Positions 1 through 7,583 of a stretch of 27,262 nucleotides of DNA are shown here, piece by piece. Origin of the DNA: GCA-2732805 sp964516605 (lineage in GTDB: Bacteria; Pseudomonadota; Gammaproteobacteria; Coxiellales; Coxiellaceae); contig CAZFAA010000015.1 in the NCBI GenBank assembly GCA_964516605.1, positions 1 to 27,262 on the forward strand, read 5' to 3'. The stretch's first letter is position 1, and every line of letters begins with the position of its first letter. The translations under genes and the position numbers were made by a program. The notes under the pieces were generated by a model. That model searched no databases and was not told where the DNA came from. It saw only the letters and a list, made by a program, of their open reading frames with translations.

Positions 1-1
1 A

Positions 2-511
2 GAATACGATGTGAACTGGCCACAACTGGCTGCAAAAGAAATGGCTATCCTGAGCAAATGCTTACCCGAAAAAAATATTATTGATATGCAACATGTCGGC
101 AGTACTGCCATTCCAGGAATGCTCGCCAAACCCATTATTGATATTCAAATTGCAGTGGACTCTGTGGATAGCATTAAGGAAGCCGCGATCTCGATACTCA
201 AAAAATGTGACTATGAATTTTGGTACGATAACCCCGATACAACACGCCTCTTTTTTGTAAAAGGTATGCCGCCATTTGGCACGGGGCGCAGCCACCACGT
301 GCATATTGTGGAGTACAACTCGAAACAGTGGCTCGAAAAAATACTTTTTAGAGACTATTTAATCGCTCATCCAGCTTGCGCCGAACAATACCGGCAGTTA
401 AAACTAACTTTGGCTGAGCAACATACGCATGATCGCGAGCGCTATACTGAAGCAAAAACACAATTTATACATGATACTTTATACAAAGCACGGAATATTC
501 CCTCAAACTAA
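2..511 (+). CDS. GrpB family protein (UPF0157), 5' end outside the window
   Basis: The reading frame is open from the window edge, so the gene begins upstream. The bases before the GTG at 11 read E-Y-D-V-N-W-P-Q, which matches the family's N-terminal 'PYDPNWP' block, so that GTG is not the start. Family motifs follow: HVGSTAIPGMLAKPIIDI, a central HHVHIVE block, FRDYLIAHPACAEQY and a C-terminal RYTEAKTQFI. GrpB proteins have a nucleotidyltransferase-like fold and are often cytoplasmic proteins of unproven substrate; no reaction can be stated here. The gene ends with TAA five bases before the convergent stop of the next gene, and no hairpin terminator is evident between them. The family call is firm, the function is not. 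Confidence 0.88.
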   Translation, partial: EYDVNWPQLAAKEMAILSKCLPEKNIIDMQHVGSTAIPGMLAKPIIDIQIAVDSVDSIKEAAISILKKCDYEFWYDNPDTTRLFFVKGMPPFGTGRSHHVHIVEYNSKQWLEKILFRDYLIAHPACAEQYRQLKLTLAEQHTHDRERYTEAKTQFIHDTLYKARNIPSN

Positions 512-515
512 TTCA

Positions 516-869
516 TCACCAATCATCAAAATCTTGCCTCACGCCCTGCGCATAACTCTTCGCTTCTTCTTCCCAATCAATCAGTGCATCACGTAGCATC
601 AAACCCTTAATGAGCATATAGCTGCTCATGCGTTTTAGCGAAGTAATATCACGCTGCTGCTTAATCAACTGCCATAAAGTATCCAAATCAGGGGCATGAA
701 AACGCTTAAGCCATTGCATAGAGCAACAGCGCTGCGATAAGTTCACTTTTTGAGGAAGACGCAGGCCACTGATCTGAATACCTAAGAGACAGCAACCATC
801 GTGGGTATATTCAACGCTAACAATTCTATAAAAAGAGTGAAAATCAATTTGTGTTTGCATGGAAGTCAC
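516..869 (-). CDS. hypothetical protein, about 117 residues
   Basis: I do not recognise this protein. A longer frame opens to 944, but the best start is the GTG at 869, which has an AAGGA Shine-Dalgarno eight bases upstream; the ATG at 860 is an alternative. The product is probably soluble: it has no signal peptide or membrane segment, contains clustered cysteines (GCCLL, QRCCSM) and ends in an acidic and aromatic tail (QDFDDW). The gene converges on the GrpB gene and diverges from the flippase-like gene, with about 145 bases of shared upstream region. It could be a lineage-specific protein. Support comes only from the clean frame, the ribosome site and the fit between neighbours. Confidence 0.5.
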   Translation of the reverse strand: MTSMQTQIDFHSFYRIVSVEYTHDGCCLLGIQISGLRLPQKVNLSQRCCSMQWLKRFHAPDLDTLWQLIKQQRDITSLKRMSSYMLIKGLMLRDALIDWEEEAKSYAQGVRQDFDDW

Positions 870-949
870 AGTGTTTTTCCTTGTCCTGTGTGAGGGATTG
901 TAGGTTAGCAAAGCAACAACGCATTTAAAATACAGCATGCACACTATCT

Positions 950-978
950 TTGCATTAGATCAAGTTTTTCTTTAAAAT
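950..978 (+). promoter_or_regulatory. sigma-70-like promoter for the flippase-like gene
   Basis: TTGCAT (950-955) and TAAAAT (973-978) are separated by exactly 17 bases and lie 37 bases before the ATG at 1015. The match to the consensus is good for the -10 box and fair for the -35 box. This is pattern evidence only. Confidence 0.5.
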
Positions 979-1014
979 GCGCCTTCGACTCATCCAATAA
1001 AGACTGCTGACACG

Positions 1015-1968
1015 ATGCACTTCAAAACGCCCTTCAACGCATTAGTGAAAATAATCTGTTCTTTAGCGATCTTAGCGGTGTTATTTCATCAAATTCATCT
1101 AAAAGAAGTACTACCTTATTTAAAAAACATACACACCACCCCCTTTATTGCAGCAATCTTGTTTGTGTTGGGCGGCAATCTGATCGCAATTTATCGCTGG
1201 GTAGTGATCATAAAAACTTTAAAGATGCCCACTGCCACAGTGTTTTACTTGAAAACCTATTTTGTCGGTGTGATGTTCAATCAACTTTTGCCATCAAGTA
1301 TTGGAGGTGATGCCTACCGCATGTTTGAAATCACTAAATTAAACATCCCAAAACGCTTGGCAATTACCAGTGTGTTAGCAGATCGTCTGATTGGATTTTT
1401 AGGACTCATTTTACTCAGCGTAGCGACACTTCCTGTAGCCCACTCATTGTTACCAGAACGCATTTTTTTAGGAGTTACCCTACTTCTGTTTGCATGCTGC
1501 AGCGCTGTGATCAGTCTTTATTTTTTAAATACACTGCGCATTGCCTTGTTTGAAAAAAAATTACGTTGGCTTTATGATTTGTCTAACACGTTAAATGCAT
1601 CTTCCTCATCTTTTGCTGATTTACTGAAAAAAATAGCACTCAGTGTGTTAACCAATTTATCCTCGTCCATCAGTTTTTATTTTATTGCGGTGGCACTGAA
1701 CGTTCCTTGTCACATACTGAGCTTCATGATCATCATTCCATTAGTCACCTTACTCATGATGATTCCACTGTCGATGGCTGGCTGGGGTATTCGTGAAGGT
1801 GCGATGGTGTATTTTGGTGCAATGATTGGACTGAGCCAACCCGCCGCACTGGCAATCTCATTATTAAGCGGACTGATTTTAATTATAAATAGCCTGCCTG
1901 GATTTTGTGGCTATTTCACAAAGAAGAAGTGGGTCGTGCAAGATTCGAACTTGCGACCAACTGGTTAA
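1015..1968 (+). CDS. UPF0104 / lysylphosphatidylglycerol synthase TM-domain family membrane protein
   Basis: This is an integral inner-membrane protein of 317 residues. Hydrophobic segments run through most of its length, starting with a segment at about residues 10-25. The family-typical block NQLLPSSIGGDAYRMFEI lies near residue 95, with a later MAGWGIREGAMVYFGAMIGLS block near residue 260. This is the fold of the YbhN/AglD-type proteins and of the flippase domain of MprF, which move or help move lipids across the membrane; the substrate cannot be read from sequence. The ATG at 1015 has no strong ribosome site. The last 13 codons lie inside the tRNA-Lys gene on the other strand, and the stop codon (1966-1968) overlaps the anticodon, so the natural C-terminus is partly dictated by the tRNA sequence. 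Confidence 0.85.
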   Translation: MHFKTPFNALVKIICSLAILAVLFHQIHLKEVLPYLKNIHTTPFIAAILFVLGGNLIAIYRWVVIIKTLKMPTATVFYLKTYFVGVMFNQLLPSSIGGDAYRMFEITKLNIPKRLAITSVLADRLIGFLGLILLSVATLPVAHSLLPERIFLGVTLLLFACCSAVISLYFLNTLRIALFEKKLRWLYDLSNTLNASSSSFADLLKKIALSVLTNLSSSISFYFIAVALNVPCHILSFMIIIPLVTLLMMIPLSMAGWGIREGAMVYFGAMIGLSQPAALAISLLSGLILIINSLPGFCGYFTKKKWVVQDSNLRPTG

Positions 1969-2002
1969 AAGCCAGCTGCTCTACCGACTGAGCTAACGAC
2001 CC
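1930..2002 (-). tRNA. tRNA-Lys (anticodon UUU)
   Basis: The minus strand folds into a complete 73-base cloverleaf. The acceptor GGGTCGT pairs with ACGACCC (1931-1937 with 1996-2002), followed by a D arm with AGCTCAGTCGGTAGAGC, the anticodon stem GCTGG/CCAGT around the loop CTTTTAA, and a T arm with GGTTCGAA-like GTTCGAATC. The anticodon is at 1967-1969. The sequence is nearly that of E. coli tRNA-Lys. The CCA end is not encoded: the base after discriminator A is C, followed by TT. The gene is single and lies antisense to the 3' end of the flippase-like gene. Confidence 0.97.
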
Positions 2003-2039
2003 ATACTGTCCACTTGCCTACCAAGTGAAGGTAGAAATG

Positions 2040-2068
2040 ATATCAATATTCTCTAAAATATCAAGCAA
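2040..2068 (-). promoter_or_regulatory. probable promoter of tRNA-Lys
   Basis: On the minus strand, TTGCTT (2063-2068) and TGATAT (2040-2045) are separated by 17 bases, about 38 bases before the mature tRNA. The short leader holds a perfect 6-bp hairpin (CACTTG at 2011-2016 with CAAGTG at 2022-2027), which may take part in 5' processing. The hexamers are moderate matches. Confidence 0.4.
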
Positions 2069-2146
2069 CTTTTTTTAGCTCTGCATAGTTCAGCAAATTT
2101 AAGGCCCGGTATTGCAACCACTGTACGCGATCGACACAATTGGAAC

Positions 2147-2575
2147 ATGATGCGTGCATTTTCATTGTTTGAACTGCTGATTGTCATGGGAATCATTGGA
2201 ATTCTCGCAGCAATCAGCTACCCCACCTACCATCATCACATGGCTCGCGTACACTGCAAGCAAGCACACATTGCACTGCTAGAAATGGCACATCAACTCG
2301 AACAAGAATACAGTCTAAATGGTGATTATCAACGCCTTAACATTCAGCTGCTCATTCCACAGCACGCACGCACACTGCCGTATCATTTTTATTTTTCACA
2401 CGCCACACACGATCATTACACACTCAACGCTACAGCGATCAACCCACATCAGGTGAGTGCGCAGTGCCGCTCTTTGACACTTGATAATAACGTCGCAACT
2501 GCGAAGATCCAGCCTGCAGCAACGGTAAATTCAATTGCGTACGGTACAGCGGGTGACCCAATGCATCGGTCATGA
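2147..2575 (+). CDS. type IV pilin-like protein (PilE-type minor pilin)
   Basis: The product has 142 residues. It starts with a very short leader (MMRA), then the class III prepilin N-terminus FSLFELLIVMGIIGILAAIS, with Glu at mature position 5, followed by YPTYHHH, as in PilE-like pilins. The cleavage site is after Ala instead of the usual Gly, which prepilin peptidase tolerates in some pilins. Two cysteines (VHCKQAH and AQCRSLTLDN) could form the C-terminal disulfide loop. The protein would be an inner-membrane prepilin of a type IV pilus or a related secretion system. No other pilus gene is nearby, so its machinery must be encoded elsewhere. The 3' end overlaps the convergent yejM-like gene by 137 bases; the pilin-like C-terminal block lies in that overlap, so the overlap seems real. 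Confidence 0.78.
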   Translation: MMRAFSLFELLIVMGIIGILAAISYPTYHHHMARVHCKQAHIALLEMAHQLEQEYSLNGDYQRLNIQLLIPQHARTLPYHFYFSHATHDHYTLNATAINPHQVSAQCRSLTLDNNVATAKIQPAATVNSIAYGTAGDPMHRS

Positions 2576-4400
2576 CATAATCACCGCCAGGATAAATACG
2601 CGTACTTTGCTGTGGCGTCACATATGCATAATCAGTATAACTTCCCGAAATTAAAAAGGAACGAGTCGCGCGATTCAATAATGATTGACCAACAGTATAA
2701 TCGATTAATGGATTGCGGCAATGAAACACTTTTTGCAATAACATTGGCACAACATCAAAATTCGTTGCAAAATATTGGCGATGCTGTGGCTGCATCCCTG
2801 GCCAATACACCAGCATTGGTACGTGTAATTGATAAGGTGTATACGCACTGGCATGACTCCAATACCCCATACGCTGATCGTTGTGTTGTTCACCGTGATC
2901 AGCTGTCACAACAACGATTGTATTATCCAGCAAATGGTGTGCTTTCAATGTAGCGATCACTTGAGCGGCTTGTTGATCCAAAAAATAAGCGGCATTGTGA
3001 TAGCGATTTTCATAAGGTGTGGCATCAGTCTGACTCGTTAATGAAAACCGCGCGCATTGCGCCACAGCCGGTTTAAAGGGGGTCATAAATTCATTACCCG
3101 AGCCTTCACAATAGTTGTGTACGGAATCATAAAATATAAAACTAAAAAAAGGCTTGTTTGGGTCACGCTTTTGAATAAATGCTTGAAATAGCTGGGTGAT
3201 TTTTTTATCACGGCTCATGGAGGTATCACCTACCGTCTCGGTAGAATATTGCTTCACGTTCACAAACACATTTTGATTAAACTGTGGAAACAACAGTGAA
3301 GCGCTGGCAAAAATACCCATCTGATACCCTGATTGATTCAGCTCATCAATTAATACTGGCCCTTTATGTTGCTCTACCGTCGCATTCCAGTAGTTCGCGG
3401 GAATACCATAAAATAAAGAAAACACCCCTGGTTGTGTGCAATTGCCACCACTGTAAACGCGATCAAATTGCACGGTTTTACGCGCAAAATCAGCCATATT
3501 CGGCATAATCCTCGGCGTTAATGAATCATAACGTAACGTATCAAAAACAAGAAAAAGAATGTTGGGCTTTTTGTGGGGTGGCTGACATTGCAGTGGGTGT
3601 AGTGGATAATCCAATGGTTCATTTGGTTGCACGGTTTGTATCGACACAGCTTGATTGTGAATGTGCCAAGTTCGATAATACTCCGGACTGACTGGAATCA
3701 ACCAAGTGTAAACTATTTGGTAATACGGAACGAGTTGTGCCATCTTCAATAACAGATGACTCCTCACATCGTTAAAACGGTAGCTTTCCTTGACCGTCAC
3801 CACAAAAGCCATCATGGTATATGAAATCCCGATACACACTGCTAGTAGCGCTGCCACAATAAAACCTGCTGCACTGCGCTGCTGCGTGGCCTGTTGCACA
3901 ACACGTTTCCACACGTACCAAGCTATCAATAGTTCTGCTGCAACCAATGCCACAATCATGATGGCTAAAAACAAATACTCTAGGCCAGATAACGGCATCA
4001 CCTCGGTCACCGCACCAGATTTTAATACACTGATGCCAACGGCAAACTGGTGGGAATGAAAAAGCCTATAAGCGACGCGATCAATAACCGTCGCCACCAC
4101 AAGGCTTAAACTCAGCAATATAGATAAGGAGAAAATGAAGGCCTTACGTGGAATCAGCCATGCCAACAGTACAACCAGGACAGCCCACACCGCATTCAAA
4201 ATCGTAGCATGCGCCACATATGAAACAGCTAAGAAAAAATAAGCCAGCAGTGTATTACTAAGCGTAATGCCATACACATTAGACAGTGTCGGCATAATCA
4301 GTAAATAAGTGCTCTGAATAAAAATGGATAACAGGATGTTGGCGAAAAAAAACCAACCGATCCAACGCAGCAGTAAATGCTTCTGGAATGTAATGGGCAT
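2439..4400 (-). CDS. yejM: YejM/PbgA-like inner-membrane sulfatase-fold protein (DUF3413 + sulfatase domain)
   Basis: The protein has 653 residues. The N-terminal part (about residues 8-205) is a DUF3413-like domain of several membrane helices. The periplasmic sulfatase-fold domain begins near residue 275 (PNILFLVFDTLRYDSL). It continues with the YejM-type block YSGGNCTQPGVFSLFYGI near residue 318, NYWNATVE, TADHGEQHND and SHASAYTPYQLHVPM. In Enterobacteria, YejM/PbgA/LapC senses LPS at the periplasmic face and tunes LpxC stability through LapB and FtsH; the same role here is inferred from homology. At the superfamily nucleophile position E. coli has Thr, and here it is Cys (GGNC). The start ATG at 4400 has an AGG ribosome site. 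The gene lies 70 bases after ispH on the same strand and may be co-transcribed with it. Confidence 0.85.
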   Translation of the reverse strand: MPITFQKHLLLRWIGWFFFANILLSIFIQSTYLLIMPTLSNVYGITLSNTLLAYFFLAVSYVAHATILNAVWAVLVVLLAWLIPRKAFIFSLSILLSLSLVVATVIDRVAYRLFHSHQFAVGISVLKSGAVTEVMPLSGLEYLFLAIMIVALVAAELLIAWYVWKRVVQQATQQRSAAGFIVAALLAVCIGISYTMMAFVVTVKESYRFNDVRSHLLLKMAQLVPYYQIVYTWLIPVSPEYYRTWHIHNQAVSIQTVQPNEPLDYPLHPLQCQPPHKKPNILFLVFDTLRYDSLTPRIMPNMADFARKTVQFDRVYSGGNCTQPGVFSLFYGIPANYWNATVEQHKGPVLIDELNQSGYQMGIFASASLLFPQFNQNVFVNVKQYSTETVGDTSMSRDKKITQLFQAFIQKRDPNKPFFSFIFYDSVHNYCEGSGNEFMTPFKPAVAQCARFSLTSQTDATPYENRYHNAAYFLDQQAAQVIATLKAHHLLDNTIVVVTADHGEQHNDQRMGYWSHASAYTPYQLHVPMLVYWPGMQPQHRQYFATNFDVVPMLLQKVFHCRNPLIDYTVGQSLLNRATRSFLISGSYTDYAYVTPQQSTRIYPGGDYVMTDALGHPLYRTQLNLPLLQAGSSQLRRYYQVSKSGTAHSPDVG

Positions 4401-4470
4401 AAAAATACCTAACCTTGAAATGAGTACGTATTACACAGTATACAATAAATAAAGCCGCACATTATAAAGT

Positions 4471-5409
4471 TTATACTGACTCACGCAACTCTTTAGGTAA
4501 GACAAAAACAATAGGCTCTTCAACACCCGGCAGCTCTTCATCCGATTGCGCACCCCACTCTTTCAAACGCGTAATTACTTCTTGCACCAACGACTCTGGT
4601 GCCGAAGCACCGGCCGTTACGCCAATCACAGAATCCTCTTTAAACCATGCCTGTTGCAATAAATCCGCACTATCGACCAAATAACTCGTGCAGCCAATAC
4701 GTTCAGCCAGTTCCTTTAACCGACTGGAATTGGAGCTGGTCTGCGATCCCACAACAATTACCACATCTGATTTTAAAGCTAATTCTTTTACGGCATTTTG
4801 ACGATTGGTCGTCGCATAACAAATATCTTCTTTATTAGGACGACTAATGCGTGGGAAAAAACAAATCAATTCGTTAATAATTTCACGCGTGTCATCCACC
4901 GACAACGTGGTTTGCGTTACCAACGCGCACTTTTCTGGGTTTTTTAAGCGTAATGTTTTAACGTCCTCAACCGTTTCAACCAAATAAATACCAGCCTGTT
5001 CATTATCATACTGACCCATTGTCCCTTCCACTTCTGGATGACCTGCATGACCAATCAACACGCATTCAATACCTTGATTAGCATAACGCGCCACTTCAAT
5101 ATGCACTTTCGTGACCAGAGGACAGGTCGCATCAAAAATCTTAAACTTGCGCCGCTTTGCCTCACGCCGCACCTCTTGCGACACCCCGTGCGCACTGTAA
5201 ATCAAGGTTGCGCCTTGCGGAACCTCGTCCAAATAATCAGTAAAAATAGCACCCATCGCTTTGAGCCGCTCAACCACGGGGCGATTGTGCACCACCTCAT
5301 GACGCACATAAATAGGCGGGCCCAACAACTCGAGGGCCCGTTCTACAATTGCAATGGCTCTGTCAACACCTGCACAAAAACCACGTGGATTGGCTAAAAG
5401 TACTTTCAT
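4471..5409 (-). CDS. ispH: 4-hydroxy-3-methylbut-2-enyl diphosphate reductase IspH
   Basis: IspH carries out the last step of the MEP isoprenoid pathway, reducing HMBPP to IPP and DMAPP with a [4Fe-4S] cluster in the cytoplasm. The 312-residue length is normal. The three cluster ligands C12 (PRGFCAG), C96 (DATCPLV) and C197 (DICYAT) are present, as are H41, H124, E126, T167-T168 and the S225-S226-N227 substrate-binding block. The ATG at 5409 is the natural start but has only a weak ribosome site. The stop of the Ala-repeat gene lies 8 bases upstream, so ispH is probably translated by read-on from that gene or from their shared message. In most relatives ispH follows lspA directly; here it is 4.4 kb away. 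Confidence 0.98.
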   Translation of the reverse strand: MKVLLANPRGFCAGVDRAIAIVERALELLGPPIYVRHEVVHNRPVVERLKAMGAIFTDYLDEVPQGATLIYSAHGVSQEVRREAKRRKFKIFDATCPLVTKVHIEVARYANQGIECVLIGHAGHPEVEGTMGQYDNEQAGIYLVETVEDVKTLRLKNPEKCALVTQTTLSVDDTREIINELICFFPRISRPNKEDICYATTNRQNAVKELALKSDVVIVVGSQTSSNSSRLKELAERIGCTSYLVDSADLLQQAWFKEDSVIGVTAGASAPESLVQEVITRLKEWGAQSDEELPGVEEPIVFVLPKELRESV

Positions 5410-5417
5410 AGTTGGTG

Positions 5418-7337
5418 TTAGTAAGATTTTGCAGGGGTAGAGCTTATAGAGTCTGTAGCGTCTTCTGCACGAGGAATATCCTGGGGGGGAGAGGTTGTAG
5501 AGTCTATAGCGTATCTACGAGGAATACGATCCTGGGAGCTCGACGCAGCGTTGCCGTTTGAAGACCCGAAGCTCGGCCTCGTTCCGATGCAAGTAAGATA
5601 TGCATCAAACTGATTCAACCTAGTTTTAAGATACGATAATTGAGCATCAAAATTCTGAACTTCACTTGCAACAACTTCAGCAGCTTTAGTGGCACAATCA
5701 ATCTTAACACGATAAAAAATAACATCCTTCAAGGCAGAATCAGCTTGAATTTTAGCCGCTTCACGTGCCCGTTTAACTTCATTAAGATATTGATATTTAT
5801 CATTTCTTACAAGATTACACTGCATGGCAGTATTAATTAAAACCCCAATCTCTTCAAGATTAAGGGCATCAACGGCAGCGGCGGCAGCAAACTTATTAAT
5901 CGAACTAACGACATTGTTAACGGCCTGAACGGCAGCGGCAGCGGCATTGGGAATGGCAGCGGCAGCGGCAGCAGCAGCGGCAGCGGCAGCGGCAGCAGCA
6001 GCGGCATCGGCAGCAGCAGCGGCATCGGCAGCGGCAGCGGCAGCGGCAGCGGCAGTGGCAGCGGCAGCGGCATCAGCAGCGGCATCGGCAGCGGCAGCGG
6101 CAGCAGCAGCGGCATCGGCAGCAGCAGCGGCATCGGCAGCGGCAGCGGCAGCGGCAGCGGCAGTGGCAGCGGCAGCGGGAATGACAGTGGCAGCCTTAAG
6201 GGCTGTTTTGAATTGGGCAGTCGAAGCTGCAGCTAAGTCCAATAAGCGTGAAACCTCCTCTTGAAATTGTTCCAACTTGACTAAGTCGATCGTTTTTTCA
6301 TCATGCTCGTTAAAATCCTTAAGCCTTGATCTACACTCGACAACTTTGTCATCAATTTTAGTTTTTACTTCCTGCTTTGCTGTTTGCAGACTAGTCTTAG
6401 CAGACTCAAATTCAGTTTCGGCGTTGTCTAAAGCAGTCTGCGCATTAGCTAAAGTTTGATCTTTATCGCCCTTGCTGGTGCGGGCTTCATCCAAAGCCGC
6501 CTGCGAATCTGCTATATCCTGCAAAAACTTCTCGTGATACCTACGAGCAGCATCACGAAAAATCTCAGTCTCATCTAAAGAACGTTGAATACGCTCAAAT
6601 TCTGTTTTAGCAACTTCAAAAGCCTCGTCAAGTTCTGCCTTATTAACAGGAAGAGTGATCTGATCAGCTGAGAACTGCTCTAGTATGTTGATATTTTTTA
6701 GTATTTCTTGAATTCCGAATAATTGAGACTGAGGCAAATTTCTTTTAAAGTTGTCTTCAAGATTTTTGAAAATACTATCCAACAAATCTTTAGTATTAAT
6801 TGTTATCTCCAACATAGTGGTATTGCCATGAGGCTGGTCAACACTATTTACTTTTGATGGGAGCCTTTTTGATTTAAAACGCTCCAGAGCGAAAGTCAGC
6901 AAAAAATCCGATGTGAAGAAAGGTTGTTGATCTACAAAATCTTGACCCATTTTTGAAAGAAAATATTTGCTTGATTTAACCGTATCAGCTTGTGCGGAAC
7001 CCGAACCCTCGTACGTTGAAAGTTGAAAGGCACCTGGGAAAAAGGTCCTAAAAATATATTCAAATAAATCTTTACCTGCAAATCCGCTCTTCCATAGATC
7101 CCTCATAAGAAACAAAAAGTCTTCTGGTGTTTTCAGCCATATGTTTGAGCTTAAGAGGTCACTCAAATAACGACATAAAACCTCCTGCTGCTGGCGTAGA
7201 TCCCTACCCTTCTTGAAAACACTGGCGGTGTGTGTAAAGCTTTGTGATTGATAAGCGCTTATTACCTTAGTTAAACGAACTTGAAGGTCTCTCATATCGA
7301 TATTTGGTTTTAATCCTACTTGTTGTGGTGCTCGCAT
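5418..7337 (-). CDS. large coiled-coil protein with an Ala/Asp repeat tract
   Basis: I do not recognise this 639-residue protein. The ATG at 7337 has GAGGGG six bases upstream; a GTG one codon earlier is less likely. No signal peptide or membrane helix is seen. Residues 1-215 look globular, with several aromatic-rich helices. Residues 230-385 are charged and heptad-like, which predicts a coiled coil. Residues 387-467 are almost pure alanine with Asp or Thr at intervals, in a 36-residue period. A second helical region (about residues 485-575) and a Ser/Pro/Asp-rich tail with a repeated IPR...DS unit follow. Ala codons in the tract are nearly only GCT and GCC. A structural or host-directed protein is possible, but that is a guess. 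The gene ends 8 bases before ispH. Confidence 0.8.
   Translation of the reverse strand: MRAPQQVGLKPNIDMRDLQVRLTKVISAYQSQSFTHTASVFKKGRDLRQQQEVLCRYLSDLLSSNIWLKTPEDFLFLMRDLWKSGFAGKDLFEYIFRTFFPGAFQLSTYEGSGSAQADTVKSSKYFLSKMGQDFVDQQPFFTSDFLLTFALERFKSKRLPSKVNSVDQPHGNTTMLEITINTKDLLDSIFKNLEDNFKRNLPQSQLFGIQEILKNINILEQFSADQITLPVNKAELDEAFEVAKTEFERIQRSLDETEIFRDAARRYHEKFLQDIADSQAALDEARTSKGDKDQTLANAQTALDNAETEFESAKTSLQTAKQEVKTKIDDKVVECRSRLKDFNEHDEKTIDLVKLEQFQEEVSRLLDLAAASTAQFKTALKAATVIPAAAATAAAAAAAAADAAAAADAAAAAAAAADAAADAAAAATAAAAAAAAADAAAAADAAAAAAAAAAAAAAAAAIPNAAAAAVQAVNNVVSSINKFAAAAAVDALNLEEIGVLINTAMQCNLVRNDKYQYLNEVKRAREAAKIQADSALKDVIFYRVKIDCATKAAEVVASEVQNFDAQLSYLKTRLNQFDAYLTCIGTRPSFGSSNGNAASSSQDRIPRRYAIDSTTSPPQDIPRAEDATDSISSTPAKSY
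5435..5537 (-). repeat. two imperfect 51-bp direct repeats in the tail of the Ala-repeat gene
   Basis: The block atagagtctgtagcg (5446-5460) returns as gtagagtctatagcg (5497-5511), exactly 51 bases later, and both are followed by a similar acgaggaat...atcctgggg stretch. In the protein this gives two IPR(x)nDS(x)nP units of about 17 residues. The copies have small differences in spacing, so the duplication is not recent. Confidence 0.6.
5935..6179 (-). repeat. GGCAGC hexamer tract with a 108-bp higher-order duplication
   Basis: The tract is built from GGCAGC (plus strand; GCTGCC codons on the coding strand) with scattered atc (Asp) and agt (Thr) codons. Within it, 6001-6071 and 6109-6179 are identical over 71 bases and lie 108 bases (36 codons) apart. 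All length changes keep the frame, so the gene stays open. Such a tract should be prone to slippage and length change between strains, and to assembly errors. Confidence 0.9.
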
Positions 7338-7583
7338 CACTTACCCCTCTTATTTTTCAAAATGGTGACCACTATAACCGAGTTAAATTTGAAGATAAAG
7401 CAGAAAAAACAGCCATTCTTTATCTGTTGTAAAAGAACCCTTTTTTTAACACTTAGCCTGCAGAATCATCTGATACCCCCACGTAGTGGCTCGTGCAGAT
7501 TGACCACAGGCAAAGTAATAAGCTAATATTTTCAAGCATATACATGCAACTGAACACAAGCTTCAGTGCACACGATATGCGTT

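Noticed and set aside
11..40. GTG at position 11 as the start of the GrpB gene
   Set aside because: The codons before it match the conserved N-terminal block of the family, so the gene continues upstream of the window.
5837..6133. Pro/Leu/Met-repeat ORF on the minus strand
   Set aside because: It is the shifted-frame reading of the same hexamer tract and has no ribosome site.
5947..6264. Alanine-rich ORF on the plus strand inside the repeat
   Set aside because: GGCAGC repeats stay open and give Ala-rich peptides in more than one frame. This frame lies antisense to a much longer gene with a good ribosome site.
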